DNA from: CAZFMJ01 sp964520045
GTDB taxonomy: Bacteria; Elusimicrobiota; Elusimicrobia; Elusimicrobiales; CAZFMJ01
Length of the DNA: 11,561 nucleotides
Direction: 5' to 3'
Assembly: GCA_964520045.1 (NCBI GenBank)
Contig: CAZFMJ010000085.1
Span: forward strand, 1 to 11,561
Shown here: one piece after another, positions 1 to 7,900 of the stretch
Layout: each line of letters opens with the position of its first letter
Numbering within the stretch: position 1 is the first letter of the stretch
Made by a program: the position numbers and the translations under genes
The notes under the pieces: generated by a model
The model's input: the letters and a program-made list of their open reading frames with translations, nothing else
The model's database searches: none
Told to the model about the DNA's origin: nothing

Positions 1-136
1 GTATTAGTGTTGCTTAATATTTAGATTTAGCCTATTATGTGACACAGTTGCTTCTACCGTAGCATTAAGCTATATTGAAGGTTACCAATTACCAAAGCCG
101 GATTCAACTGAAATTTGATAACATATTTAAGAAGAC
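1..136. other. Left-edge stretch without a supportable gene
   Basis: I see no tRNA, rRNA or convincing coding region here. One plus-strand reading frame is open between stop codons at 5-7 and 113-115 (about 35 codons), but it has no ATG, no ribosome-binding site and no recognisable motif. The stretch is more A/T-rich than the genes and ends where the purine-rich repeat element begins. Confidence 0.5.
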
Positions 137-259
137 GGTAAATGGGAGAGACGGAAGAAGAAGATAACAAAAAAATATGTCCGTTTTTGTTTTGCTGTGT
201 TCCTTCTGCGTATTATCCTGTTTTTTTTACCATCCACCGTTTACCGTCTCCCATTTACC
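137..259. repeat. Palindromic heptamer-repeat element, copy A (upstream of lipA)
   Basis: The right arm (225-259) read on the minus strand is five consecutive 7-base units of the form GGNRRAN, from GGTAAAT at 253-259 to GGTAAAA at 225-231. The left arm (137-154) carries GGTAAAT and GGGAGAG on the plus strand. Bases 137-149 are the exact reverse complement of 247-259, so the element can fold into a stem of 13 bp. The centre contains an A-rich then T-rich tract, with AACAAAAA at 167-174 and its complement at 184-191. The arrangement and centre resemble the element at 1163-1299. A T7 run follows directly at 260-266, giving the plus strand the look of an intrinsic terminator. No transposase is associated. 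The function is unknown. Confidence 0.8.
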
Positions 260-277
260 TTTTTTTATTAATTTTTT

Positions 278-1174
278 ATGAATGAACCAACGAAACTGCC
301 GGAATGGCTCAAGAAAATGATCAGAGAAAATAAAGAAGCCATGCGCTCTTTGCCGGCATTAAAAATACGCGAAGAATTGTGCGGGAACCGGCTCAATACG
401 GTATGTGAAACCGCCCTGTGCCCGAACAGAGGAAAATGTTTTTCAGCGGGGGAGGCGACGTTCCTGATACTCGGCAATATTTGCACGCGCGCCTGCGGTT
501 TCTGCGCCGTTGATAAAGGCCTGCCCGCGGCTCCGGATCCGCAGGAGCCGCGGAGAATAGCCGGACTGACGCATAGCTGGAAGCTGAAATACGCGGTTTT
601 TACCTCTCCGACCAGAGATGATATCCCTGACGGCGGCGCCGCGCATTTTGCCGAAATCATATTTGAAATGCGCAAAAAAACTCCCGGGATATTGCTGGAA
701 CCCCTGATTCCCGATTTTAAAGGCAATAGTTCCGCTGTTGAAACAGTAATAAAAGCGAAGCCGGATGTGATAGCTCACAATATCGAAACCGTTCCGCGAT
801 TATATGAGGAGGTAAGAAAGGGGGCGGATTACAGACAGTCTATTGAGATTCTGATTCAATGCAAAAAAACAGACCCGAAAATACTTGTCAAATCCGGAAT
901 TATGCTGGGCTTAGGCGAAACACCTACTGAAGTTGAATCGGCGTTTTCTGATCTTGCGCAAGCAGGCTGCGACATTGTAACCATAGGACAATATCTGGCT
1001 CCCTCAAAAAGCCATTGCCCGGTAAAACGCTATATTACGCTTGATGAATTTGCGCAGCTGGGGGAAAAAGCCAAAAAAATCGGAATTAAAGCAGTTTTAT
1101 CCGAACCGCTTGCCAGAAGTTCCTACAAATCATTCAGCCTCTATAAAGAAGCAATAAAAGATGGTAAATGGTAG
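278..1174 (+). CDS. lipA: Lipoyl synthase (radical SAM)
   Basis: LipA inserts two sulfur atoms into the octanoyl chain on lipoyl domains of 2-oxoacid dehydrogenases and the glycine cleavage H protein, in the cytoplasm. The 298-residue product has the usual family length. Both iron-sulfur binding sets are present: the auxiliary-cluster CX4CX5C (Cys43, Cys48, Cys54) and the radical-SAM CX3CX2C (Cys69, Cys73, Cys76). Also present are RDDIPDGGAAHF (about 113-124), HNIETVPRLYEEVRKGADY, KSGIMLGLGET, and the C-terminal RSSY (280-283), whose serine ligates the auxiliary cluster in known structures. The usual TSV-x-RDD is TSPTRDD here. The ATG at 278 gives a normal N-terminus (LPEWLKKM), but no Shine-Dalgarno sequence precedes it. 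The last three codons and the TAG stop lie in the downstream heptamer repeat. No lipB is visible nearby. The identification is secure. Confidence 0.97.
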   Translation: MNEPTKLPEWLKKMIRENKEAMRSLPALKIREELCGNRLNTVCETALCPNRGKCFSAGEATFLILGNICTRACGFCAVDKGLPAAPDPQEPRRIAGLTHSWKLKYAVFTSPTRDDIPDGGAAHFAEIIFEMRKKTPGILLEPLIPDFKGNSSAVETVIKAKPDVIAHNIETVPRLYEEVRKGADYRQSIEILIQCKKTDPKILVKSGIMLGLGETPTEVESAFSDLAQAGCDIVTIGQYLAPSKSHCPVKRYITLDEFAQLGEKAKKIGIKAVLSEPLARSSYKSFSLYKEAIKDGKW

Positions 1175-1299
1175 ACGGGAGACGGAAAAGAAAAAAACAA
1201 AAGATATTTTTGTTTTGCCATCTCCCATTTAATTTACCTTTTACCATCTGTTTTTTTTGATTTGTTTTACCGTCTACCATCTCCCGTCTACCATTTACC
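1163..1299. repeat. Palindromic heptamer-repeat element, copy B (between lipA and asnS)
   Basis: The left arm has four tandem 7-base units on the plus strand (1163-1190: GGTAAAT, GGTAGAC, GGGAGAC, GGAAAAG). The right arm has five tandem units on the minus strand (1265-1299). Bases 1163-1182 are the exact reverse complement of 1280-1299, a 20-bp perfect stem. A second minus-strand group lies inside at 1213-1245, with a 2-base phase slip at 1227-1231. The centre has an A-rich/T-rich hairpin around 1191-1216. The element overlaps the lipA stop codon and ends 4 bases from the asnS stop. T8 (1251-1258) on the plus strand and A7 (1191-1197, T7 on the minus strand) could make it a two-way terminator for the convergent genes. 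It is homologous in layout to the element at 137-259. Confidence 0.85.
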
Positions 1300-1303
1300 C
1301 TCT

Positions 1304-2599
1304 TCAGGGCTTAAGCCTGTCCATCAATCTGGGAAAAGGTATGGTTTCCCGCACGTGCGGCAATCCGCACAGCCACCCTACTGTCCGCTCTATGCCTAGA
1401 CCGAACCCGGCATGAGGAACAGCGCCGTACTTGCGCAAATCCAGATACCAGTTAAATGCCGTTTCAGGAAGATTATGCGCATGTATTTTTTCCAGCAGTA
1501 CTTTGTAATCATCCTCTCTCTGGCCCCCGCCTATTATTTCGCCGTATCCCTCAGGCGCCAGCATATCGACGCAAAGAGCTTTTCGCATATCCTGCGGGTC
1601 GTTTTTCATGTAAAACGCCTTGCATTTGGCCGGGTACCTGTGCACCATAACAGGTCTGTCGAATTGATTTGAAAGCACGGTTTCTTCATCTCCGCCGAAA
1701 TCATCGCCCCATTGAACATGCACGCCGCTTTTTTCAAGCATTGCGATGGCTTCGTCATAGCTTATTCTGGGAAAAGGTTTGGCTATTTTCTCAAGTTTGG
1801 AGATATCGCGTCCCAAAAGCTTCAGTTCTCCTCCGCGGTTTTTTATTACCTGACCGACTATGTAAACGATAAAATCTTCCGCGACATCCATATCGTCATC
1901 CAAATCGAAATACGCCATTTCCGGTTCAACCATCCAGAATTCAGTCAAATGCCGCCGGGTCTTTGATTTTTCAGCCCTGAAAGTAGGGCCGAAGCAGTAT
2001 GCTTTTCCAAAAGCCATGGCGGCGGCTTCCATATAAAGCTGTCCGCTCTGGGTAAGGTACGCTTTTTGTTCAAAATATTCGGTTTCAAAAAGGGTAGTCG
2101 TGCCCTCGCAGGCGGCGGGGGTAAAAATAGGAGCGTCAATGAGCGTAAAACCGTTTGAATCGAAATAATTCCGCACCGCCCTGATAATTTCAGCGCGAAC
2201 AAGAAGGGCGGCATGCTGCATCGACGACCTGAGCCACAAATGGCGGTTATCCATCAAAAAACCGGTGCCGTGTTCTTTGGGGCTTATCGGGTAATTTTCG
2301 GCTTTTTGAAGAATCTTTAAGTTTTTTACGGAAATTTCAAAACCCAGCTGAGACCGCTTGTCTTCCCTGACCATGCCTGTTACGATTATTGAAGATTCCT
2401 GGGTTGCCTCATCCGCAAGCTTGAATATTTCGGGAGATACGTCTTTTTCAAAAACCACGCATTGGATAATTCCCGTGCCGTCCCGAACCTGAAGGAAGTG
2501 CAGTTTTCCGCTGGACCTGCTGTTATAAAGCCAACCCTTGATTGTTACTTCTTTCCCTGCGTATCTGCCGATTTGACTTATATATGTATGCTCGATCAT
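1304..2599 (-). CDS. asnS: Asparaginyl-tRNA synthetase
   Basis: This class IIb aminoacyl-tRNA synthetase charges tRNA-Asn with asparagine. The 431-residue product has normal length. It has an N-terminal OB-fold anticodon-binding domain (about residues 18-100, with VTIKGWLYNSR and LQVRDGTG) and then the class II catalytic core. Motif 2 is at FRAEKSKTRRHLTEFW (207-222), followed by MVEPEMAYFDLDDD. GGGQREDDY and the motif 3 region GFGLGIER (398-405) are also present. The combination of FWMVEPEMA and YGAVPHAGFGLG marks it as AsnRS rather than AspRS. The ATG overlaps the stop of the upstream gene (ATGA at 2596-2599 on the plus-strand map), indicating translational coupling in a two-gene operon. 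It converges on lipA across the repeat element. I see no truncation or missing core motif. Confidence 0.96.
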   Translation of the reverse strand: MIEHTYISQIGRYAGKEVTIKGWLYNSRSSGKLHFLQVRDGTGIIQCVVFEKDVSPEIFKLADEATQESSIIVTGMVREDKRSQLGFEISVKNLKILQKAENYPISPKEHGTGFLMDNRHLWLRSSMQHAALLVRAEIIRAVRNYFDSNGFTLIDAPIFTPAACEGTTTLFETEYFEQKAYLTQSGQLYMEAAAMAFGKAYCFGPTFRAEKSKTRRHLTEFWMVEPEMAYFDLDDDMDVAEDFIVYIVGQVIKNRGGELKLLGRDISKLEKIAKPFPRISYDEAIAMLEKSGVHVQWGDDFGGDEETVLSNQFDRPVMVHRYPAKCKAFYMKNDPQDMRKALCVDMLAPEGYGEIIGGGQREDDYKVLLEKIHAHNLPETAFNWYLDLRKYGAVPHAGFGLGIERTVGWLCGLPHVRETIPFPRLMDRLKP

Positions 2600-3153
2600 T
2601 TCTTGCTTTCCCCGCCCTTTTTTTTGTTAAGTTTATAACGCTCGCTGTCCGGAATAATCCCAAACGATACAAGCTTCACCTCCGCACGGATATCCTCGGA
2701 AGCATAATTTTCAAAAACATATCCCGCGCCCGGGGCATAGTACCGCACGGAACTCCCCGAATCGCCTCCGCTAAGCATGGTCACAACCTTCATGCTGTTG
2801 GAAAAACGGCCGGCGGGCGTATTTATTTTTTCGGACATAGATATGATTTCGCTGGAATCGGGATAATCATTCCATTTACAGCCTTTATTCGGGGGAATGG
2901 GATATTCTTTTCGTCCCCCCATCACAATGCCGTCGCTGGTAATCAGCCACTGCTTATTGCGGGAAATAGTGTAATTAACAGAAGTAGCCGTGCCCTTTAA
3001 ATCCACCGTCATGCGCGCCTGCGCGCAGGTTTTAGCTTTTGTTTTTGAAACAGAAATTATTTCTATAAAAACTTTTGCGATACAGGGGAACTCGCTGCTT
3101 TTATAGGAATACTGCATTCTCAAACCCTTCTTTAACGGAAAGAAATCGTCCAT
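2596..3153 (-). CDS. Hypothetical 185-residue protein upstream of asnS
   Basis: I do not recognise a named family. The product begins MDDFFPLKKGLRMQYSYKS and has a mid-C-terminal RYYAPGAGYVFENY segment. This pattern (a short 'PLKKG..W/M.Y' opening, alternating beta-type sequence, then 'YAPGxGYV') resembles small beta-rich proteins often annotated as hypothetical or lipoprotein-like. The resemblance is impressionistic. There is no signal peptide, lipobox or transmembrane segment from this start, so a cytoplasmic location is likely. The C-terminus is lysine-rich. The start at 3153 is supported by AAGGCGG on the minus strand (3159-3165), 5 bases upstream. The stop overlaps the asnS start by 4 bases, so the two are probably co-transcribed. 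A functional link to tRNA charging is not evident. Confidence 0.8.
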   Translation of the reverse strand: MDDFFPLKKGLRMQYSYKSSEFPCIAKVFIEIISVSKTKAKTCAQARMTVDLKGTATSVNYTISRNKQWLITSDGIVMGGRKEYPIPPNKGCKWNDYPDSSEIISMSEKINTPAGRFSNSMKVVTMLSGGDSGSSVRYYAPGAGYVFENYASEDIRAEVKLVSFGIIPDSERYKLNKKKGGESKK

Positions 3154-3217
3154 TTAAACCGCCTTTTCAGTATGCAGCAATTCGTCATACCGCAATAATT
3201 CGTTAACATTTATTTTA

Positions 3218-3223
3218 TATAAT
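3218..3223 (+). promoter_or_regulatory. Possible -10 element for motA-motB
   Basis: A perfect TATAAT lies 55 bases upstream of the motA start in an A/T-rich divergent region. No good -35 hexamer sits at 16-18 bases; the nearest candidate, TTAACA at 3203-3208, is only 9 bases away. The transcription start would fall near 3230, just before the hairpin at 3234-3258. This is a weak call because A/T-rich DNA produces such hexamers by chance. Confidence 0.35.
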
Positions 3224-3233
3224 CATTCTACAA

Positions 3234-3258
3234 TTAAATGCGTCTAAACGCTATTTAA
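3234..3258 (+). promoter_or_regulatory. Leader hairpin upstream of motA
   Basis: TTAAATGCGT (3234-3243) pairs with 3248-3258 around a CTAA loop, giving 10 bp with one bulged T at 3252. It ends 6 bases before the ribosome-binding site, near the predicted 5' end of the motA message. It could stabilise the transcript, act as an operator (near-perfect dyad), or have no role. Confidence 0.4.
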
Positions 3259-3264
3259 GGTTTT

Positions 3265-3271
3265 AGGGGAG
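3265..3271 (+). promoter_or_regulatory. Ribosome-binding site of motA
   Basis: AGGGGAG lies 7 bases before the ATG at 3279 and fixes that start. It is the clearest Shine-Dalgarno sequence in the left half of the window. Confidence 0.75.
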
Positions 3272-3278
3272 CTAGCAT

Positions 3279-4085
3279 ATGGATATTCTTACTATTGTCG
3301 GCTTTGTATTCGGCGGAATTCTTTTCGGTTTCGGCATCATGGCTACGGGCACGGCCTCGATATTCGTCAACTATCACGGCTTGGCCCTTGTTTTGGGCGG
3401 AACCGTATGCGCTACGCTGATAAATACGTCTTTCAGGGCAATACAGCAAAGTTTTGCCGCATTTGTGTCGATAATCAGAAGCTCTCCGCTCCCTTCAAAT
3501 CAGGAATGCATCAGGATGGTAACCCAGCTGGCCGACACGGCCCAGCGGGAGGGGGGGCTGCTTTCACTGCAGAATGTAGATTCTGATTTTGCGAGCGGTT
3601 TTCTTAAACGGGCGATAACCATCGCCATAATGACCGGCGATGCCCGCGAAGCGCGGCAGATACTTGAAGAAGAAATCCGCCAAAGACGCATTTCAAAACA
3701 GGAAAACTGTAATTTTTACAGGACAATGGCGATATTGGCGCCCATGTTCGGACTGCTCGGCACGCTGCTCGGAATTATTGATGTTCTGAAAAACATGTCT
3801 GACCCGACAAAAATAGGCTCGTCCATGGCGCTCGCGATAACTTCCGCGTTCTACGGGATAGGCCTTTCGAATATGTTCTGCGTTCCGGTGGCGAACAAAA
3901 TAAGACTGAGGGCGATTGAAGAAACGCAGGCGCTGGAATTAATCCTCGAAGGCGTTATGGACATTATGGCCGGAAAACTGCCGCGCCTTACCGAAATGCA
4001 TCTGCGCGGCTATATTTCAGCGCGCAGCCATGGAAATATGGCTGCGGCCATGGCGGAAACGGCGATTGGTACGCCCGCTGCATAA
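3279..4085 (+). CDS. motA: Flagellar-type stator protein MotA/PomA family
   Basis: This inner-membrane stator subunit forms, with MotB, the ion channel that powers flagellar rotation. The 268-residue product has four membrane segments in the family arrangement: about 3-24, 30-50, 147-170 and 182-207. The signature region APMFGLLGTLLGIIDVL (154-170), DPTKIGSSMALAITSAFYG and the 'VPVANKIR' end of TM4 are clear. Pro155 and Pro203 match the conserved prolines of TM3 and TM4. The cytoplasmic loop (about 55-145) carries Arg90, but position 98, a conserved Glu in E. coli MotA that contacts FliG, is Gln98 here (REGGLLSLQ). motB follows after 21 bases in the same orientation, so the pair is an operon. 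No other flagellar gene is in the window. ExbB/TolQ is unlikely given the four-segment layout and the MotB-type partner. Confidence 0.9.
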   Translation: MDILTIVGFVFGGILFGFGIMATGTASIFVNYHGLALVLGGTVCATLINTSFRAIQQSFAAFVSIIRSSPLPSNQECIRMVTQLADTAQREGGLLSLQNVDSDFASGFLKRAITIAIMTGDAREARQILEEEIRQRRISKQENCNFYRTMAILAPMFGLLGTLLGIIDVLKNMSDPTKIGSSMALAITSAFYGIGLSNMFCVPVANKIRLRAIEETQALELILEGVMDIMAGKLPRLTEMHLRGYISARSHGNMAAAMAETAIGTPAA

Positions 4086-4106
4086 GGGCTAGAGATATCG
4101 AATACT

Positions 4107-4742
4107 ATGGCTCGTTATTTTGAAAGAGAAGAAGACCTTGAAAACGAACTCAACAGGGGAGCTCTGTGGGCCGTTACCTACGGAGACCTGATGAGTTATC
4201 TTATGATCTTTTTCATGTCGCTTTTCGTCTTCTACGGAGTAAAGAACAATAACGTCATAAGCCAGTTCACCATCAAGGGAGTTGAAGAATCATTCGGAAA
4301 AGAAACCAAAACCACCAGCGAGATTTTTTCAAAATACGGCATACAGCAGATAGCGAAAATGGAAGTATCGTCCGCCAAGATCCGCATGACATTTTTAGAG
4401 CCGGTTTTATTTGACGCCGGAAAAGCCGCCTTAAAAGAGAGCTCTATACCCCACCTGCAAAAACTCGCGCAAGTTCTTATAGAGCTCCCCAATGATATAC
4501 AAATAGACGGACACACCGACAACCGTCCGATGGGCCCGCATTCCCAATACGCTTCAAATTGGGAACTTTCGGCGGCGAGGGCGTTCGCCGTTCTGCGTTT
4601 TCTGATAGAAATGGGGGTTCCGCCAAACAGGCTCTCCGCCCTTGGTTACGGCGAACAGCGGCCGGTGGAAACCAATGACACACCTGAAGGCCGGGCCATA
4701 AACCGGAGAATAGAGATAAATATCCTGCGGCATGAACTTTAG
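4107..4742 (+). CDS. motB: Flagellar-type stator protein MotB family (OmpA-like peptidoglycan-binding domain)
   Basis: This partner of MotA anchors the stator to peptidoglycan and supplies the ion-binding aspartate. The 211-residue product is short for MotB (commonly 250-310). It has a short acidic cytoplasmic tail, one membrane segment (about 22-45) beginning TYGDLMSYLMIFF with the essential Asp at residue 27, and a compact linker. The OmpA-like domain (about 95-208) includes LFDAGKAAL, IDGHTDNRP (133-141), NWELSAARA (151-159), LGYGEQRPV and GRAINRRIEI (195-204), the residues that hold the meso-diaminopimelate of peptidoglycan. The shortened linker is the main departure. An AGAGAT at 4091-4096 is a weak ribosome-binding site. 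The role as motor stator is the most likely, but which machine it drives cannot be read from this window. Confidence 0.9.
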   Translation: MARYFEREEDLENELNRGALWAVTYGDLMSYLMIFFMSLFVFYGVKNNNVISQFTIKGVEESFGKETKTTSEIFSKYGIQQIAKMEVSSAKIRMTFLEPVLFDAGKAALKESSIPHLQKLAQVLIELPNDIQIDGHTDNRPMGPHSQYASNWELSAARAFAVLRFLIEMGVPPNRLSALGYGEQRPVETNDTPEGRAINRRIEINILRHEL

Positions 4743-4906
4743 CCCGCGGCACTTACCCCGCCCATAATTCTTTTCCCCGACGACAAACTGCCGGATCGGC
4801 ATTACCGGCCAAACCCATAAAAAAACGGTCACAATCTTGTAATAATAAAGTCGCATGTTTTGTTTATATATATTAGTGACATGAGGGCTCCGACTATATC
4901 TCATAT
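4743..4906. other. Intergenic gap between motB and the FN3 gene
   Basis: A small hairpin GCCGG/CCGGC (4790-4794 and 4805-4809) is present, but no T run follows it on the plus strand, so it is a poor terminator. The right half is A/T-rich (TATATATATT at 4865-4874) and probably holds the promoter of the next gene, though no clean -35/-10 pair is visible. ATGAG (4881-4885) and CTCAT (4900-4904) form a weak inverted repeat just before the start codon. Confidence 0.4.
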
Positions 4907-7900
4907 ATGAACAGAACTTATCTAAAATCCGCGGCTTGCCGGGGCGGGGGAGAATGCGTCCGCCTCTGCGCATCTATAATGCTTTTAGCGATAGCCTCCT
5001 GTCTGCCTTCGCAGTTGTTTTCCGCGGTGCTGGAGAGCTCGAACTTTACGGACCTGAACGGAAACTATAACCAGGGCGGAAAGAAAATAACGTCTTCGGG
5101 ATTTGAAAACATAACCGCATTTGAGGAGATCGGAGCTTCGGCGCAGACTTCTCCCTCCTTCACGGCGAGAACCGGAATAATCGGAAAACAGCCTATCCCG
5201 GCCAGAATAAACGACTTGCGGGTAAACACGGTGTCGACCTTCAGCGTTACTTTGGAATGGACGGCGCCGGCCGGAGACTGGGAAAGAGATGCCGCTGATG
5301 TGACCCGCTATATACTCCGCTATTCCACTCAGCCTATTCTGACTCATGACGATTTTTCCAACGCCGCCGCCTATGCTCAAAACTGGACGCCTCTGACGCG
5401 CGGTTCCGCTGAAAATCATGTCGTTTACGATCTGTATTCCGGCACGACGTATTACTTTGTCGTGGAAAGCGTCAACGAACATATCGTGAGATCGGAGCGC
5501 TCCGTGCAGGCGTCCACCTGCACCAAACGCGCGACAAACCCGCGGCTGGCCCAAATATACAAATCCTCGATTGCCGTAACGTGGACGTCCGTCGAACCGG
5601 TAAACGGCTATGTCCTCGAAGCTTCAACCACGTCGGATTTCGCCAACGTGGCGCAATCATCGTCGACATTGAGCAGTTCGCTGACAATGCTTACTCTCTC
5701 CGGTCTTGAATTCAACACCACCTATCACCTGCGCCTGAACGCGCGGGAACTGAACGGCCCGTATTATGCGCTGACGACTCCCGCTTCGACGTCAACGCTT
5801 GCCAATGAGCCGGGATTAGCGTCTCCGGTTTTCACGGAAGTCTGGCTCTCGTCCATAACGGCGCAATGGACGGCTGGAACGCCGCCGAACCATTCCGGAA
5901 CGGAGTACATTCTGGAGGCGTCTTCGGCATCTTTCCAGGCGTCCGCAAAAATTATTTCAAAAACCGCCGCCGGATTGTCCGCGGCCGCCGACACATTGCT
6001 CGGAAACACCACTTACCAGTTCAGGGTGAAGGCTGTCAACCAAAACGGCGTCCCGACCGGATATATAACGCTGGGAGCGACCGCCACTCTGGCCTCCCCG
6101 CCCATAAACATAGCGGCCTATTCAACGACAGTCGGCTCGATAAAAGTCGCGTGGACCCCGACGGATGCGAACGGCTATATTCTTGAAGCCTCCGAAACCG
6201 ACTTTGCCGGCTCCGTTGTTTATTCTTCGGCATCGCTTTCGCAGAATGCGGATTCACTCTCAATAAGCGGATTAAATGCGAACACTACCTATTACTTCCG
6301 CGTCGGCGCATATAACTGCAATTCGCGGATAACTTATTCCTTGAGCCACGCGACGTCGACTCTTTCGGTGCCTCTCACCTTTGCAAGATTTGCGAACGTA
6401 TACGTATCCACCGTCGTAGTGGCGTGGAACGCGCTGCCGGCCTCGCCGCAAAGTCAGACGGCCGAAGGATATCTGGTTGAAGCTTCGACAGCCCAGGATT
6501 TTACCGGCGTAATATACGCTTCGGCCGCTTCAAAAATAACTTTAAACACCTTGGCGGTCAACGGACTCGACCTCGGCACGACCTATTACTTCAGGATCGG
6601 AACGCTTAACTGGAATGATGTCCCGAATTACTACGCTTTCGGATCGACATTTACAAAATACGGCTTAATGATAAATAACTTCAGGGCTTCGCCTGATTTC
6701 AAGAAAATAATACTTGAGTGGGATCCGATCGACGAGGTGAACCCCCTGTTCTCCAATTACCAGATATACCGTTCATCCGTATCGGGATTAAACGGCGAAC
6801 TTGTCGCCCAAACTACTCACAACATATACATAGACACTGCCGTCATCGTCGGAACGACTGATTATTACCGCGCCAGCATACTGCTTACCAACGGCACGGA
6901 AATAGCTTTCAGCCGGCAGGTGCAGGCATATATTATAGCCGCGGTTCCGCTTCCTCCTTTAGCATTGGATATAAACAACACATCCCCGGCCACCGTGACT
7001 CTCAACTGGCTGCCTCCGGCCGCCTATATAAACAGAGTAATGTTTCCGGATCCGTTCAATCCCGAAACGCCTTCGGAAATTTTCGTTTACCGCATCTACC
7101 GTTCTACGCAGCCCAGAGACGCGCCGTGGATGCTGATGGCGGAAGTATCGTCAACGACATTATCGTGGAGCGACACGGCGTTAAATCCTGAAGACGATTA
7201 TTATTACCACGTTCTGGTGGCCAATTCAACGGGTTTATCCGGAAAATCCATGATCCGGTCGCGGATCTCGAAATGGGGCTACGTCGTAGCGGCCGATAAT
7301 AAAACCATGCTTGAAATTCCGCTGGATTATTTGACCCCTTACATCGACAAGGCCAGAACAAACAATCTCAATTCCGTATATTCGCTCAATGTTTCAAGCC
7401 ATCCGGAAGAGCTCGGCGGCAGGGTCCTGAAATCATTGGAATATGATTCATACCGGAGCGGACTTGTTCCCGAAAACATAAAACTGGGAGGCTGGGCATA
7501 TCTGCATATGTATTTTGACAAAGCCGGAAGCGTCATTGTTCCATCCGGAAAAGGCGCCTTGGCGGCCCAGCCGGCCGCGATAGTGCCGACCTCCGACCAA
7601 ATCAGCATTTACTGGCATAACGGCTCAAAATGGCTTCAGCTATACGGCAAGGCCGACGGCGCAAGGCAGGAAATCACTATCAAAACCGCCATGCTTGGAA
7701 AATATCAGCTCCGCTCCGTAGAAAGATTGGGCGGATTCAATATGGACCAGGCGGGTCTTTCAAACCGGCTGATCACTCCCAATAACGACGGGAAGAATGA
7801 TGCGGTAACGATTATCTATGACAACCCGCGCGACTCTTTTGTAAGCGGCAAGATCTATGATTTAAAAGGCGCTTTTGTATCGGAAATGAGAAGCGGAAAC

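Noticed and set aside
8..115. Open plus-strand frame of about 35 codons at the left edge
   Set aside because: It has no ATG, no ribosome-binding site and no recognisable motif, and a stop at 5-7 shows it is not the tail of a gene entering from the left in that frame.
137..1299. CRISPR-like or tandem minisatellite array
   Set aside because: The 7-base units are directly adjacent with no unique spacers, occur as inverted arms, and no cas genes are present.
137..1299. Composite transposon carrying lipA
   Set aside because: The flanking elements are short and palindromic, contain no transposase, and no target-site duplication is apparent; a mobile origin remains only a possibility.
4790..4809. 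Intrinsic terminator after motB
   Set aside because: The stem is only 5 bp with a 10-base loop, and the following plus-strand sequence is A-rich with no T run.
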